DNA of 64,000 nucleotides from CAVRUD01 sp963849635 (lineage in GTDB: Bacteria > Chloroflexota > Chloroflexia > Thermomicrobiales > UBA6265): contig CAWKIA010000028.1 of NCBI GenBank assembly GCA_963849635.1, positions 1 to 64,000 on the forward strand. The letters run 5' to 3'. The notes beneath the pieces were generated by a model. That model was not told the DNA's origin and searched no databases. It saw nothing but the letters and a program-made list of their open reading frames with translations. Positions 19,623 through 30,810 of the stretch are shown in pieces. Numbering within the stretch: position 1 is the stretch's first letter; every line of letters starts with the position of its first letter. The translations under genes were made by a program, and so were the position numbers.

Positions 19623-20735
19623 TCAGGCGGTGCAGAGCGGCACGCAGACGCTCCGCCGACCTTCGCCGCAGCATAGAACGGTGCCCGCGTCCTGGCAGAC
19701 CGTGTTCGCTGGACAATCGGCCGTCGAGTCGCAATCGATCGCCGTCGAGCAGGACCCCGACCCGAAATCGAGGCAGACCGCGGCGCCTTCAGTTGTCAGG
19801 CCGCAACTGCACCCGGACTCGGCCGGGCATCCGGCAGGGACCGGCGTCGGTGCGGTCCCGCAACCCGCGCCGACCGCGCAGGCGCCGTTGCCGACGCAGG
19901 CCCCATCCAGGCAGACCTGGCCGACGCCGCATGACTCGCCTTCGTTCGCCGCGAACAGCCCGCAGACGCCGGCCACGCAGAGCGCCTGCGCGCATGGCGC
20001 GGTTGGGCAGTCAGCGTCGCTGCCGCACTGGGCGCAACTCCCGCCGAAGCAGGCAAGCCCACCGAGGCACCCTCCCTGTTCCCCGTCTGGCACGACGGCG
20101 TCGTCCGGGCAGGCCGGGGACTGCCCGGTGCAGACTTCCGTCACGTCGCACGGACTGAACGAGGGCCGGCACACCACCCCCGCAGCGGCGAGTTGATCCG
20201 GCGGGCACTCCAACGATATGCCGTCGCAGAACTCGGCCACGTCGCATTCGCCGGCCGCCGGCCGGCACTCGGTTCCGGCCGAGGCGGGTGCGAAGCCACA
20301 GACCCCCGCGGCGCAGACCGGCGTCCCCTCGCACGACCCCAGGGCGCCCGCGGGGCAAACCACCCCACACCCGCCGCAGTTGCCTTCGTCCGAGGTCGGG
20401 TCGATGCAGGAGTCGCCGCACAGGAGGAACCCGTTCGGGCAGCGGCACTCGCCCTTGATGCACTCGCCCCCAAAGCAGCCCTGCCCACATTTCCCGCAGT
20501 TGGCCAGGTCCTTCTTGAGGTTGAAACAGCCGTCCGGGCAGGCGTCGGTGCCGGGCGGGCAGTGGCATTCGCCCTTCTTGTTCGGCGTCTGCCCCGGCGG
20601 GCAGCCATTTTGTGCGCGCCCCTTTTGGGCGCCAAGGGCACCCACCGCGAAGGCGCCAAAGGTGGCCAGCAAGCCGCGGCGGGTCTTCGGCTCGGCGAGG
20701 GCGCGGGTCAATGAATCAAAACGACGTGAGTCCAT
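19623..20735 (-). CDS. Exported cysteine-rich protein with RFD/RR leader
   Basis: A 370-aa protein. Start ATG 20735 is chosen because GGAGGG lies 6 nt upstream and because it begins the shared leader MDSRRFDSLTRALAEPKTRR. The leader is followed by a hydrophobic stretch (GLLATFGAFAVGALG) and AQKGRAQ, a Tat/Sec-like export signal. The mature chain has about 50 cysteines in knot-like spacing (CPPGQTPNKKGECHCPPG, CGKCGQGCFGG, CDVAEFCDG), resembling disintegrin/EGF-type Cys patterns. Such proteins are common as secreted products in this lineage; function unknown. A smaller relative with the same leader and first Cys block lies at 52.0 kb. Confidence 0.8.
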   Translation of the reverse strand: MDSRRFDSLTRALAEPKTRRGLLATFGAFAVGALGAQKGRAQNGCPPGQTPNKKGECHCPPGTDACPDGCFNLKKDLANCGKCGQGCFGGECIKGECRCPNGFLLCGDSCIDPTSDEGNCGGCGVVCPAGALGSCEGTPVCAAGVCGFAPASAGTECRPAAGECDVAEFCDGISLECPPDQLAAAGVVCRPSFSPCDVTEVCTGQSPACPDDAVVPDGEQGGCLGGLACFGGSCAQCGSDADCPTAPCAQALCVAGVCGLFAANEGESCGVGQVCLDGACVGNGACAVGAGCGTAPTPVPAGCPAESGCSCGLTTEGAAVCLDFGSGSCSTAIDCDSTADCPANTVCQDAGTVLCCGEGRRSVCVPLCTA

Positions 20736-21033
20736 TCGTTTTCCCTCCGATGACGACCGGTGGCGCACCCGCGCTTGGAAGTCGTCCACAGTCATATCGG
20801 AGAGTAGGCGTGAGGAATATCGTCAAATCTACTCGTTTCTCGGTTAGCACAAGCATGTCAGTATTACCTAATGCGCCGTCACGTGTGATCCACCTCAGTA
20901 CTTGAGATAGCCACATTCTCATCCCGTCGCCCTCGCCACTAAGGCGCCACTCAGTGGCACACGCGATGCTATACAATTGATAGTATTGGATGAGATGCCA
21001 TTTTGTGGTCTCCCTCGTAAAGGTGTTGGATCG

Positions 21034-21384
21034 GTGACCTCCCAGACCCTCGTGACCCAGGACCCCTTCACAACAACCGACGGTGCCCCCACCCGTCCCG
21101 GCATCACTCTGTACGGCGCGCAGTGGTGCGGCGACACCCGCCGGTCAGAGCGGCTGCTGAACCGCCTCGGCATCGACTACACCTATGTCGATGTCGATGA
21201 GAATGAAGCGGGTAACGCCTGGGCAACCGAGCAGCGCGGCGGCGAGCGCCTGATTCCAACGATCTCCCTCGCTCCCGACCAGCCGCTCCTCTTTGAGCCG
21301 TCCGACGACGAGTTCCGCGCCGCCTTGGTTCAGACCGGCTATCTTCCTCCCTCCGCCGCCGAGGAAGATCAGGCGGCCGACTAA
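21034..21384 (+). CDS. Glutaredoxin-like thioredoxin-fold protein
   Basis: Small thiol-disulfide protein of about 116 aa. GTG 21034 is preferred because similarity begins only at ITLYGAQWCGDTRRSERLL; starts at 20,977 or 20,995 would add a Cys-containing segment. The fold reads beta (GITLYGA), redox motif WCGD with one active cysteine (monothiol), LGIDYTYVDVDEN, and the cis-Pro loop RLIPTISL. The gene is 29 nt before an LmbE-type deacetylase on the same strand, suggesting a low-molecular-weight thiol role. AT-rich DNA upstream (TATACAAT at 20,970) may hold its promoter. Confidence 0.75.
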   Translation: MTSQTLVTQDPFTTTDGAPTRPGITLYGAQWCGDTRRSERLLNRLGIDYTYVDVDENEAGNAWATEQRGGERLIPTISLAPDQPLLFEPSDDEFRAALVQTGYLPPSAAEEDQAAD

Positions 21385-21413
21385 TCGCACACATCGAGCG
21401 AGGACCACTATCC

Positions 21414-22277
21414 GTGCAGACGTCCGATTTGCACCCGAGCCGGGTACTCTTCGTCTACGCCCATCCCGACGACGAGACCTTCGGCGTCGCCGGTACGATC
21501 GCGCTGCTCCGCCAGCGCTATGTCCCTATCACGCTGATCTGTGCCACCCGTGGCGAGGCCGGCCGGATCAGCGATGCCGCCCTCGCTACGCCGGAGGTGC
21601 TCGGCCAGGTTCGAGAGCTCGAGCTGCGCGCCGCGATGGATCTCCTGGACGTCGCGGATGTTCGCCTCCTCGACTACCGCGACTCCGGCATGGAAGGCAC
21701 CCCCGACAACCACGATCCCCGCAGCCTGCTCCAGGCCCCCGAGGACAAGGTCGCCGCCGAAATCGCCGCGATCATCCGCGAGCTTCAACCGGCGGCCGTG
21801 GTCACCTTCGGTCCGGACGGCGTCTACGGCCACCCCGATCACCTCGCGATCCACCGTGCCGCCACTCTCGCCGTCCATTTGGCGGCCGAACCCAGCGCCG
21901 GCGACTCGGGCTGGCTGACCCCTCATCTCTATTACCAAACCTCTTCCCGAGAGCGGATGATCGCCCGGGCCGCCCACCGCAAGGGACCGTTCACCCACAT
22001 GTCGGACGAGCGCATCGCCCTGCTCGGGACCCCACGGGCCGAGATCAGCTTCGCCCTCGATGTCTCCTCCGTCGTCACCACCAAGGAGACGGCGATGCGC
22101 GCCCATCGCACCCAGATCGGCCCCGCCGGACCGATGTCCGAACTCCCCCGCGACGAAGTCCTCCAGATGCTCAGCCGCGAACACTACGTCCGCGCCAATC
22201 TGCCCTGGAGCCCACCGGAGGGCATCTCCGATCCCCTCGACGACCTCGAACAAACCTACGGCACTGCCCCCGCCTAA
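21414..22277 (+). CDS. PIG-L/LmbE-family N-acetylglucosaminyl deacetylase
   Basis: Zinc-dependent deacetylase family that includes the mycothiol and bacillithiol enzymes MshB and BshB. GTG 21414. Zinc and catalytic motif AHPDDE at residues 17-22, RGEAGRISDAA, and the second metal motif YGHPDHLAIHRA. Total 287 aa, normal for the family. C-terminal ISFALDVSSVVTTKETAMRAH matches MshB-like members. It follows the glutaredoxin gene closely, so the pair may handle a thiol cofactor or its conjugates (inference). No other thiol-synthesis gene is in the window. Confidence 0.85.
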   Translation: MQTSDLHPSRVLFVYAHPDDETFGVAGTIALLRQRYVPITLICATRGEAGRISDAALATPEVLGQVRELELRAAMDLLDVADVRLLDYRDSGMEGTPDNHDPRSLLQAPEDKVAAEIAAIIRELQPAAVVTFGPDGVYGHPDHLAIHRAATLAVHLAAEPSAGDSGWLTPHLYYQTSSRERMIARAAHRKGPFTHMSDERIALLGTPRAEISFALDVSSVVTTKETAMRAHRTQIGPAGPMSELPRDEVLQMLSREHYVRANLPWSPPEGISDPLDDLEQTYGTAPA

Positions 22278-22328
22278 GGATGCCGATCACGCCCGTCGTC
22301 AGGGTCGGACCCGTCCTCAATCCCGCGG

Positions 22329-22380
22329 GGACTTCCGAGAGGTAGCCCGGGATTTCAATCCCTCTAACCAGGGGCGGCAT
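22329..22380. repeat. REP-like repeat, GGTAGCCCGGGATTTCAATCCC type
   Basis: Contains GGGACTTCCGAGAGG and TAGCCCGGGATTTCAA, closely similar to 41117-41150 and related to 37210-37253 and 51206-51254. The gap 22278-22629 contains nothing else recognised. Confidence 0.65.
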
Positions 22381-22629
22381 CCGGACGCAACCACCCATCT
22401 CAACCAGCCCCAAAACGCCACTGGCCCAACCAACCCCCTCTCAACTTGTGCTCTGCGACCGATTTGACCCTGAGCATGCGGCTTTGCGCCCGTTTCACCC
22501 TCCTTTTTGGGCGATTCTCGCTCTGTTATGCTGGCTCCTCATCCTAGACAACAGACGGTCGCGGTGCGTTGTCCGGAGCAACCGTTTGTCGATCGATTGC
22601 CGAATCAAGGGCAGGTCCCGGAGCCAACA

Positions 22630-22968
22630 GTGAGCGAGCGCAGCCACCAGATCGACGAGCATGATCCAGATCAGGTGTTGACCAGATCGGGCATCCAGAT
22701 GAGCGCCGAAGGCGGGATCTTCGCCTGGCGCGGTGACGAGGTTGTCTTGCTCGCGCAGCACACGCCGGAGGCGTTCGTGCTCGCCCGCGGCTGGGCCTAC
22801 GGGGATCGCCTCATCGATATTCGGCGTTGGTCATTCTCGGAAGCGTCCGGACTTGTAGGTCAGGTCCGCCGACTCGCCCGGGAGGCAACTGGCAATCACC
22901 ACATCGCCACGGCGGCGGCGGGTGCGGCCCTCGCCTGGGCTCATGATCAGGTGGACGAGCAACCCTGA
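22630..22968 (+). CDS. Small conserved hypothetical protein
   Basis: A 112-aa protein read from GTG 22630; a longer frame back to 22,507 lacks plausible sequence. Visible: MSAEGGIFAWRGDEVVLLAQ, EAFVLARGWAYGDRLIDIRRW and a C-terminal helical part (VGQVRRLAREATG). No signal peptide, membrane segment or known motif. It lies between two gene-poor stretches and is not in an operon. Function unknown. Confidence 0.5.
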   Translation: MSERSHQIDEHDPDQVLTRSGIQMSAEGGIFAWRGDEVVLLAQHTPEAFVLARGWAYGDRLIDIRRWSFSEASGLVGQVRRLAREATGNHHIATAAAGAALAWAHDQVDEQP

Positions 22969-23243
22969 CCCCGGGTCAGGGTGTCCGGTTGGACCACACA
23001 GGACTCCAGTCCCAATGCAATTTAGTGATTCCCCCCATACGGCCTATAAACTGGCGGTACGTTTGCCTCTAAGCACGCACTCTTGATCCGATATTCTTAT
23101 CGGAATAGCCAGAATGTTCCCTTGTTGGGCCTGATTCTGCCCTCGATAATTCATGTACAGAAACGGATTGACCGAGCGATAGAGTCGCGCGGCTGGCCCG
23201 GCGTATCTCCGAGCGCCGGGTTGATTCAGGGGCAATTCTCCCC
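22969..23243. other. Upstream region of the GAF/HD-GYP/GGDEF gene
   Basis: 275 bp with no gene and lower GC than its surroundings; probably the promoter region. AT-rich words occur (for example CCTATAAACTGG near 23,043), but no pair of boxes is convincing. Confidence 0.4.
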
Positions 23244-26200
23244 ATGGCCGCTCCCATAACGGCGGTCGAGGCCACCGAGCAGCTCGGGCTCGATCGCATA
23301 GCATTCACGGAGCTGATTGACAGCGGCGTCGTCGCTCGCCGGGCGCCCGGTGATGCGGCGTTCTGGCCGGAGGAACTTGTCCTCGCCCGCCTTCGGCGTC
23401 ATCCGCTGGTCGAGCCCCTGCCCCATGCCGGTCCGCTGCTGGCCTTTGCTCGAATCGTCGCCCAGAATCCAGATCCCGACGTCGCCATCGTCGCGGCTGT
23501 CCGCCTGGCAATCTGTCTATCCGACGGCATCTCCGCCGCGTACTACGCGCTGGAAGGCGACGGCCATGCCGTCGTTCGGTATGCCGAAGGCCGGGGGGGT
23601 AGCGATCCCGCCGACCTCCCTTCCGACCCCGCGGCCGCGCCAATCCGGCCCCGTCTCATCGGTTCCCGACTGACGGTCACCGTCCGCGAGCCCATCGAGC
23701 CAGCCATCAGCAGGGCCGACCCGGGAGGGGCTATCGGTAAGGCGCTTGGCTACCTGACCGTTCACTGGCCTTCAGCGAGCTTGGCAGCCGATCGGTCCGA
23801 AGACGTCCAGGGGCCGCTCACCGGGCTCACCGGCCTTCTCGGCATCGTGCTGAGTCGTCCTCCTGACGATTCGTCCCACGCCGACCTCGTTGAACTCGAT
23901 CGCCTAACCGATGAGCGGATGTGGGATCCCTCCGGGCGACTTGCCGCTTCCGGTGTCGTGGTTCTTGCCCAGCGACTGACCGGCACCCTGGCCGCCCTGG
24001 CCTACCGCGCCGCGCCAGGCGTCTCTCTAGGCAAAGGCACGTCTGCCCCTCTGGTCCGGGCCGCGACCCGCGACGCGGCCGCCCATGGGTGGCCGTCGGT
24101 CGCCTTGGTCCAGGCTAGTGACCTTGCCGCGCTCCTCGCCGGCGATACGGTCGTAGTGCCCGACCTGCGCACCATACGATGGCCCGCGCTCCATCCTGAC
24201 AGCTCCGCCTGCCTGGCCGGTGCCCCGATCGGCGCCCCCGATGGTCCGCTGTCCGGCTTTCTGCTGATCTTCGGGTCCCCGACCGGGAGCATCGATCGCC
24301 GTCGCATCGAGCTCCTCGTCGCGCTTGGCCGGGCCGCCGCCCGGGCCCTGCAGCCAGGTACTCCGGAGAGCGTGGGGCGGGACGAACTGAGATCATCGAA
24401 CAGCGAGGCAGTCGTCGAGGTCGTCACGTCCGCCCTTCCGCCCGAGGGGCGCGCGCGCCGGCGACGCGGGCCGCGACGCCGGCGACGGGCGCGGCGGCGC
24501 AGGCCGGGGGCGCGCGACACGAGCGCGGGCGCCCCCGCGGCGGGGCGGCAGGGACGAGGAGGCAGCGGCGGGCGAGGCCGCGCCGTGGGGGGGCCGGGCG
24601 TGCCGCGGGCGCGCGGGCCTCGGCCGGCGCGGGGGGTGCGCGCGTGGTCTGGGCGGGCGGCCTGCCGTGGTGGCGGTGGCGCGCGGGGGGGGGGGGGGGG
24701 GGGGCTACCGGTCGTCCACGCTGTCCGATGGGCTGCGCATTCTGACGAACACCGCCGTCACCATGTCGCGCGCCTACGTCGCCGGCATCCATCTCTACCA
24801 CGGTTCTGGGACCGGTATCCGGGTGGCAGCCCGTTGGAGCCTGGAGCACGACGAATCGGCGAATGGCTCCACGCGGCCAGACCCGTGGACCTTCTACGAA
24901 TTTGCCCCGTTGGATGTGGATACCTCCAACACGCAGCGCAGCCTTGCGCTGCAGGCATTTCAACGCGCAATCTCCGTCCCGCGCGGCGCCCAGATCGTGG
25001 CGCTGCCTCTCCTCCTCCAGGGGGAGGTCATCGGGGTTTTCTGGCTTGCGCGACGGGTCGACGAGCCGCCGTTCACATCCGCGGAGATCGACGCGTTCGC
25101 CGTCCTTGGCCACCACGGCACCGCCGCCATCGAGCGCGGTCTGTTGCTCGATAGCGAGCGCCGCAAACGGCACGAAGCGACAGTCTTGCTTCGGCTCGCC
25201 TCCGCGGTCAACGGCGCCAGCTCCCTGGACGATCTGATGGACGTGGTGGCCAGTATCGCCGGAGAGGCGGTCGGAGCCGACCATGTCTCACTCTTTGTCT
25301 ACGACGCCACCCAGACCTCTACCGTCGGGATGGGCCACTTCATCGCTGAGCCGGGTGCCGGCTTTCGGCGGGAGCCTGGCCGTTCAAAGGACGCCCTCCC
25401 TCCTATGGAGGTACCCACCGAGGCGGAAGTGATTCGCATGCGACAACCGCTGGTGCGCGACTCCAAGTCTCCGTTTCTGATCAATCCTCCTGGCGATGAC
25501 TGGCGCAGCGACGTCGTCGTCCCCCTATTGGCCGAGAATGCGGTCCAGGGTGTGCTGTATCTCGACGAGCATACCCGTGACCGCCTCTTCGGACCGGAGG
25601 ACTGACCCTGCTTCAGGCGATCGGCCAGCACGCCGGCTTCGCCGTCCTCCGCGTCCGCGACGCGGAAGCCGCCGCCCGCCGTGCCGAGTACCTGACCGCA
25701 CTCAACGCGCTGGGCAGAGCACTGTCAGGCACGCTCGACATCGACGAACTCTGCAAAATCCTCCGGGCTCACCTCGAGCGCATGGTGCCGCTGGATGCGT
25801 TCGCCGTCGCGCTCTCGACCGGCAGCCCCGCCGATTTAGTCGTGGTCTACGCCGACGACGACGCCGAATTGCGCGCGCTCATCGCCGACCGAGCACTCCC
25901 GGCCACCTCACCCGACACGCTCGTCGTCCCCATGGTGAGCAACGGCGTCGCCATCGGTGTGATCGCCGTCAGGCGCGGCGACCACCGCGCCTACCATGCC
26001 GAAGACGGACGCACGCTTGAGACCGTCGCCCAGTTGGCCGCCGCGAGCTTCGCGTCCGCTCGCCTCTTCGCCGAATCCGCCGCCGCCCGCGATGTCGCGG
26101 AGGGCTACGCCGAAGACATCCAGTCGGTTCTCAATGTGACGCACGCGGTCGCTTCGGCCCCCGACCTCACCACCATGCTCGAGGTCCTCGCTGACGAACT

Positions 26201-29200
26201 TGGCTCCCTTATCCCCCATTTCGAGTGCATCGTCTTTCGGCTCTCCGCCGACGGCGAGTCACTTAACGCAACCCTCTATCGCTGCGATGGCATCTCCGTC
26301 GTGCTCGCCGATCCCACCATCCCGTCGTCGGCCGGTCATTGCGGGATAGCCCTTTCGACCGGTCTTCCCGCGCTGATCAACAACGCTCACCTCGATCCAC
26401 ATAGTGCTTACAATGCACACCAGGTCGAGGAGGTCACGAGTCGGGGCGAGCACGTCATGGTTGCACCACTCATCGTGGCCGGCCAGTCCATCGGCGTGAT
26501 CTTCCTCAACCGCTCCGGTCTCGACTCGCCATTCTCAGAGACCGAGTTCGCCGTCTTCTGCGTCCTCGCGGAGCAGGCTTCAACCGCCGTCCGTGGTGCG
26601 ACCTTGATTGCTGAGGCGACCCTGGCCCAGGAGCGCAGCTCTCGCCATGCCGAGAACCTGGAAGCTGTCCTCGCCACCGCCCGGGCGATCACTTCCCAGA
26701 TTGATCTGCCCAATACACTCTTAGCCCTTGCCGATCATCTGCAGCGGCTTCTGCCCCACGACCGTCTGAATGTCTGGATGCGCAGTCGCCATGAAGGGTA
26801 TTTTCGGCCGCTTATCGCGCGGAGCGCGGGCAGGCCCGATCCGGCTGCCCCCTCAGTGCCGGATACCGACGAGGGCTTCCGTCGTCTGGCAGAGTCCCAT
26901 AGCCCGCTGCTATCGGCCTGGAAGATGGCTCCGGACAGCGTCTGCTGATGCCGCTCGTCGTTCCGGGTAGTCCCATCGGCGCGCTGGAACTGGTCCGGCT
27001 TGGTGCACAGGGCTTCACCGATGAAGAGGTGACGGTCTTCCAGGTCCTGGCGGGGCAAGCGGAAGTCGCCATCCAGGCGTCGCTCCTCGTTACTGAGGAG
27101 CGGAAGCGGCACCGGTTCACCGAAGTGCTTGTCGACGCCGCGGCAGCGTTGAATGAAGCACGCACGCTTGAAGATGTGATGCGCCGGACCGCAGAGGCCG
27201 CTGTCGATGCCGTCAATGTCAACTGCGCCGCGCTCTATCTCTACGACGACGACGGCGAGAATACCGCCGCCTGGCATTCGATCCATCCCGACGGTGAGCA
27301 CGACTACACCACGTTCGCCAAGCTCTCTGCTCGGGAAGTCCCCATTGAGCGCGAGATTCTCCAGACGCGCCGCCCAGTCGTGCGCCAGCGGCTCGCGGAA
27401 CTGCACGCGGAGCGGCCCGAACTGAATACGCCCGGGCAGCGCGGCGGCGCCGTCATCCCGCTCCGCGTTGGAGATCGCGTCCAGGGCGTGCTCTACATCT
27501 GGGACGGTTGTCGCGCCTGGTTTGCCGGTCCGCGAGTTTGAATCCGACGAGATGTCGCTCCTTGAGGCGATCTGCGATCAGGCGGGCATCGCAGCGGAAC
27601 GGGCCAGACTCCACGCCGACACCGAACGCCGGATCGCCCAGCTTCGCGCCATCGAGGGCGTCACCGCCGCTGTCACCCGCACGCTCGATCTCCGCCCGAT
27701 GCTGCGTGAGACCCTCGACCGCGTCGCCGAGGCGCTGGCTGGAGAATTGAGCGTGGTGGCCCTCCCGGAGGGAGACCCACCCGTCCTGCGCGTCACCGAA
27801 TGCTCTGGCGAGCACGACGCCGAATTCCTTGGCCTCGAACTGCCGCCGGACAAGAGCGTCAACGGCCGCGTGTTCGCCACAGGGAAGGCCATTCGTGGCC
27901 ACGAAGGCGACGGTAATCCGTTCCTCCCGCCGGGTGGCCGATCCAACTTCATCCGCTACTACCTCGCTGTCCCCCTCCAGATCGAAGGGCGGACCATTGG
28001 TACCTTGCAGGTCCTGCGCTCCGTCCCAGGGGCTTTCACCGCCAGTGACGAAGAGTTGCTCCGGCTCATCGCCGGCCAGCTTGCGGTTGGCATTGAGCGA
28101 GCAAGAATGTTCGGGATCGCCGTCGCCGCCCGGGAGCACTCCGAGCGGCAGGCCGACCAGTTGCAAACGGTCCTTGCCAGCAGCCGTACGCTCGCCCTCC
28201 AGACTGACTTGCCCACCACCCTCGACGCTTTCTGCGACGGGTTGCATCGCCTGGTGCCGTTCGAGCACGCCGTGGTCTACCGCGTCGACGACAAGGCCGA
28301 ATACCTCGTGCGCATCGTCCAGCAGGTGCACGGCCCGCTGGAACTAGTCCGCGAACGGCTGCCGATTAGCGCCGGGGTTTCCGGAGAAGTCACCCGCCGC
28401 CGGCTGCCAACCCGCGTCGAACACGTCGAGCAACACCCGAACTTTGAACCGGCCGTCTGGAAGGACACCCCAGCGTTCCGGGATGCGTTAGCAGTCGGAT
28501 TCCATGGGATCTTCCTTCCGCTGATGATGGAAGGCGCGCTGCTCGGGATCGTGTGCATCGCCCGGGTCGGGCCAGCATCGTTCAGCGATGAGGAATACGC
28601 CATTGCTCAGGTCTTCACGGGCCAAGCGGCGGCGGCCATCCGCACGATGGATCTCGTCTGTCGCAACCGCGACCTCTACCTCGGCGTCGTCCGCTCCCTA
28701 GCGGCGATGGTCGATGCCAAGGACCCCTACACCCACGGCCACTCCGAGCGGGTGAGCAAGCTGGCCCGCCGCATCGCCGATATCCTCAACCTGCCGGTTG
28801 AACAGGCCGAGGCAGTCGAACTGGCCGCGCTTCTGCACGACATCGGCAAGATCGGGGTCCCGGATCGGATCCTGCAGCGGCCCGGCCCACTCGACGAAGC
28901 CGATCGGATCACGATGATGGGACACGCGGCCCAGGGCGCCGCGATCGTGGCCCAGGCCGGAGTCGAAGCCTTGCAACCGCTCGTCCCCTTGATCCGCCAC
29001 CATCACGAGTGGCTCAACGGCAACGGCTACCCGGACGGATTGGCAGGGGAGGATATCCCCCTCGGAGCCGCAATCATCGGCGTGGCCGATGCCTACGATA
29101 CCCTCGTAACCAATCGCCCCTATCGCCCCGGCCGGCTAGTCACGGAGGCAATTGCCGAGCTGCGCCGCTGCGAAGGCACCCAGTTCCGAGCGGATATCGT

Positions 29201-30332
29201 CGAGGCGCTCGCATCGCTGGGCAACATTGGCGTCTGGCGGGACGAGATTGCCGGGGTGTCTGGACCGCTGGCTGGCGAAACGTCGTTCTCCGAATACGAT
29301 GCCGAGCTTGGCCCAGGCGGCGACGCCGAACCGGGCCGCATGGGGGACAGCCGGCCGCTGGCGGTCCTGGTCGATGTCGCCAAGATCACCAGGCACATGC
29401 CGGACCTCCAGACCTTCCTCGACCGTCTGCCTGCGATCGTCCAGCACCGCCTCGGCTACGAGGACGTCGCCCTCTATTTAGTCGACCCTGAATCCGTCGT
29501 CTATCTGGCCGCTCACGCCGGCAACTACCGGCGCTTCACAGACGGGCTACGGTACCCCGGTGAAGACACGATCCCCGCAAAGGTCGCCCGCACCGGTAAG
29601 CCGAGCGGAACCGGTCTCACCGGTGATAGCCTCACCGCGGAGGCAATCCAGGACGATCCCTCTGGCTCCGAGTTCGCCGTCCCCTTGATCGTCGATGACC
29701 GCACCATCGGCGTGCTCTCTGTGGCATCCAGCACCGCATCGGCATTCGCCTGGAGCGACCACCGCGCCCTCTCCGCCATCGCTGACCAACTCTCGATGGC
29801 CGTCCACGTCGCCCAGCTCCACGCCGCCGCCAAGCATGCCGCCGCCACCGACGGACTAACCGGCGTCTCCAACCACCGCGCCTTCTACGAGGCGCTCGAG
29901 GAAGTGGCCGCCATGGGGGATCCGTTTGCGGTGATCCTCTTCGATGTCGAGGGGCTCAAAGAGACGAACGACAGTCGGGGGCACCTCGCCGGCGACGCGC
30001 TCTTGCGCCGGGTCGCGCAGACCATCCGGTCCCATGTTCGTGAGACCGACCTCGTCGCCCGCTACGGCGGTGACGAGTTCGCGGTGATCATCTACGGCGA
30101 GGATGCCGAGCCGGTGCGCGTCGCCGCGGCAATTCGCGCGGCCCTTCTCAGGGACAAGCTCGAGGTGAGTTCGCCCAGCACCACTGTTCGTTACGGCGCG
30201 GCTGTACGCCCGACCGATGGAACGGCGCCCGCGGATCTCGTCGCTATCGCCGATGCCCGCCTTTATGAGATGCGCGCATCCCAAGCGCGCACAAAAGTGC
30301 GCCCTGGCCCAGACTTGCTTGCCTCGGACTGA
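23244..30332 (+). CDS. Giant multi-GAF sensor with HD-GYP and GGDEF output domains, several frameshifts
   Basis: Reading through the breaks gives one protein of about 2,350 aa. N-terminal HTH-like segment, then about ten GAF sensor domains in series, an HD-GYP domain (28.69-29.24 kb), one more GAF and a C-terminal GGDEF domain (29.85-30.3 kb). HD-GYP is canonical: LLHDIGKIGVPD, HHHEWLNGNGYPDGL. GGDEF is canonical: RYGGDEFAVI preceded by LFDVEGLKETND. Thus both cyclic di-GMP hydrolysis and synthesis are plausible. Breaks: the GC-rich block 24,430-24,704; about 25,600 (GACTGACC for GACCTGACC); about 26,915; about 27,510. No signal peptide or transmembrane span seen, so cytoplasmic. No operon partners. 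Confidence 0.82.
24430..24704. other. Extremely GC-rich low-complexity block ending in G20
   Basis: About 275 bp made almost only of G and C, translating to Arg/Gly/Ala runs in every frame and ending with 20 consecutive G (24,685-24,704). It sits between two well-formed GAF segments that are in different frames. Composition differs sharply from the rest of the gene; likely a sequencing or assembly artefact rather than coding DNA. Confidence 0.75.
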
Positions 30333-30374
30333 CCTTCCGTGCCGTGCTATGGATCGATTGCTGGCCTGGACCAT

Positions 30375-30398
30375 TGTAGGGGCGATGCATGCATCGCC
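30375..30398. repeat. Palindromic repeat GTAGGGGCGATGCATGCATCGCC
   Basis: Contains the perfect 18-bp palindrome GGCGATGCATGCATCGCC after GTAGG. Similar GTAGGGGCR...YGCCCCTAC elements occur at 51,052-51,133. Lies between convergent genes and could also act as a terminator. Confidence 0.6.
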
Positions 30399-30434
30399 TT
30401 CTCCCCCAGGCCCGGCGCCGCGCAAGAGCCCCGA

Positions 30435-30803
30435 CTAGCTCGCCGCCGCCACCTGCTGAGGAGCTTCGGGAGCCTCCACCCACCGCTCCGCCCAGTTCGA
30501 GACGGCGTGGATCACGTCCGACAGCGCCCGGCCCTTCTCGGTCAGGCCGTACTCGATCCGAACCGGCGTCTCCGGAAAGACGGTCCGCACCACCATCCCC
30601 TCGGACTCCAGCTCTTTTAGGCGCTCAGAGAGCAACCGGTCACTCAGGCCCGGCACTGCCCCGGTGATGTCGCTAAACCGGGTCGGACCGTCGAGGAGCA
30701 CGCGCAGGATCGCACCGGACCACCGCCGGCCGATCAACTCGATCGCATGGTGGTATCGCGGGCAGAATGCGGCTGGTTCAGGATGATATGCCCTCGTTTT
30801 CAT
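30435..30803 (-). CDS. HxlR-family winged-helix transcriptional regulator
   Basis: A 122-aa MarR-like DNA-binding protein; relatives sense quinones, aldehydes or oxidants through cysteine. Domain signature: CPRYHHAIELIGRRWSGAIL (with the conserved N-terminal Cys), GPTRFSDI, LSDRLLSERLKELESEGMVVR and VRIEYGLTEKGRAL. Start: ATG 30803 is chosen over ATG 30821 because a promoter (TTGAAT, 16 nt, TAATAA) would start transcription at about 30,803, giving a leaderless message. The operator-like word TACTCATCGTAAG lies in the promoter spacer, implying autoregulation, and recurs upstream of the YceI gene. Confidence 0.85.
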   Translation of the reverse strand: MKTRAYHPEPAAFCPRYHHAIELIGRRWSGAILRVLLDGPTRFSDITGAVPGLSDRLLSERLKELESEGMVVRTVFPETPVRIEYGLTEKGRALSDVIHAVSNWAERWVEAPEAPQQVAAAS

Positions 30804-30810
30804 AGTATGA

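Noticed and set aside
25496..26020. 174-codon Arg/Pro-rich plus-strand frame
   Set aside because: An out-of-frame reading across the GAF gene; the true frames on either side carry GAF sequence.
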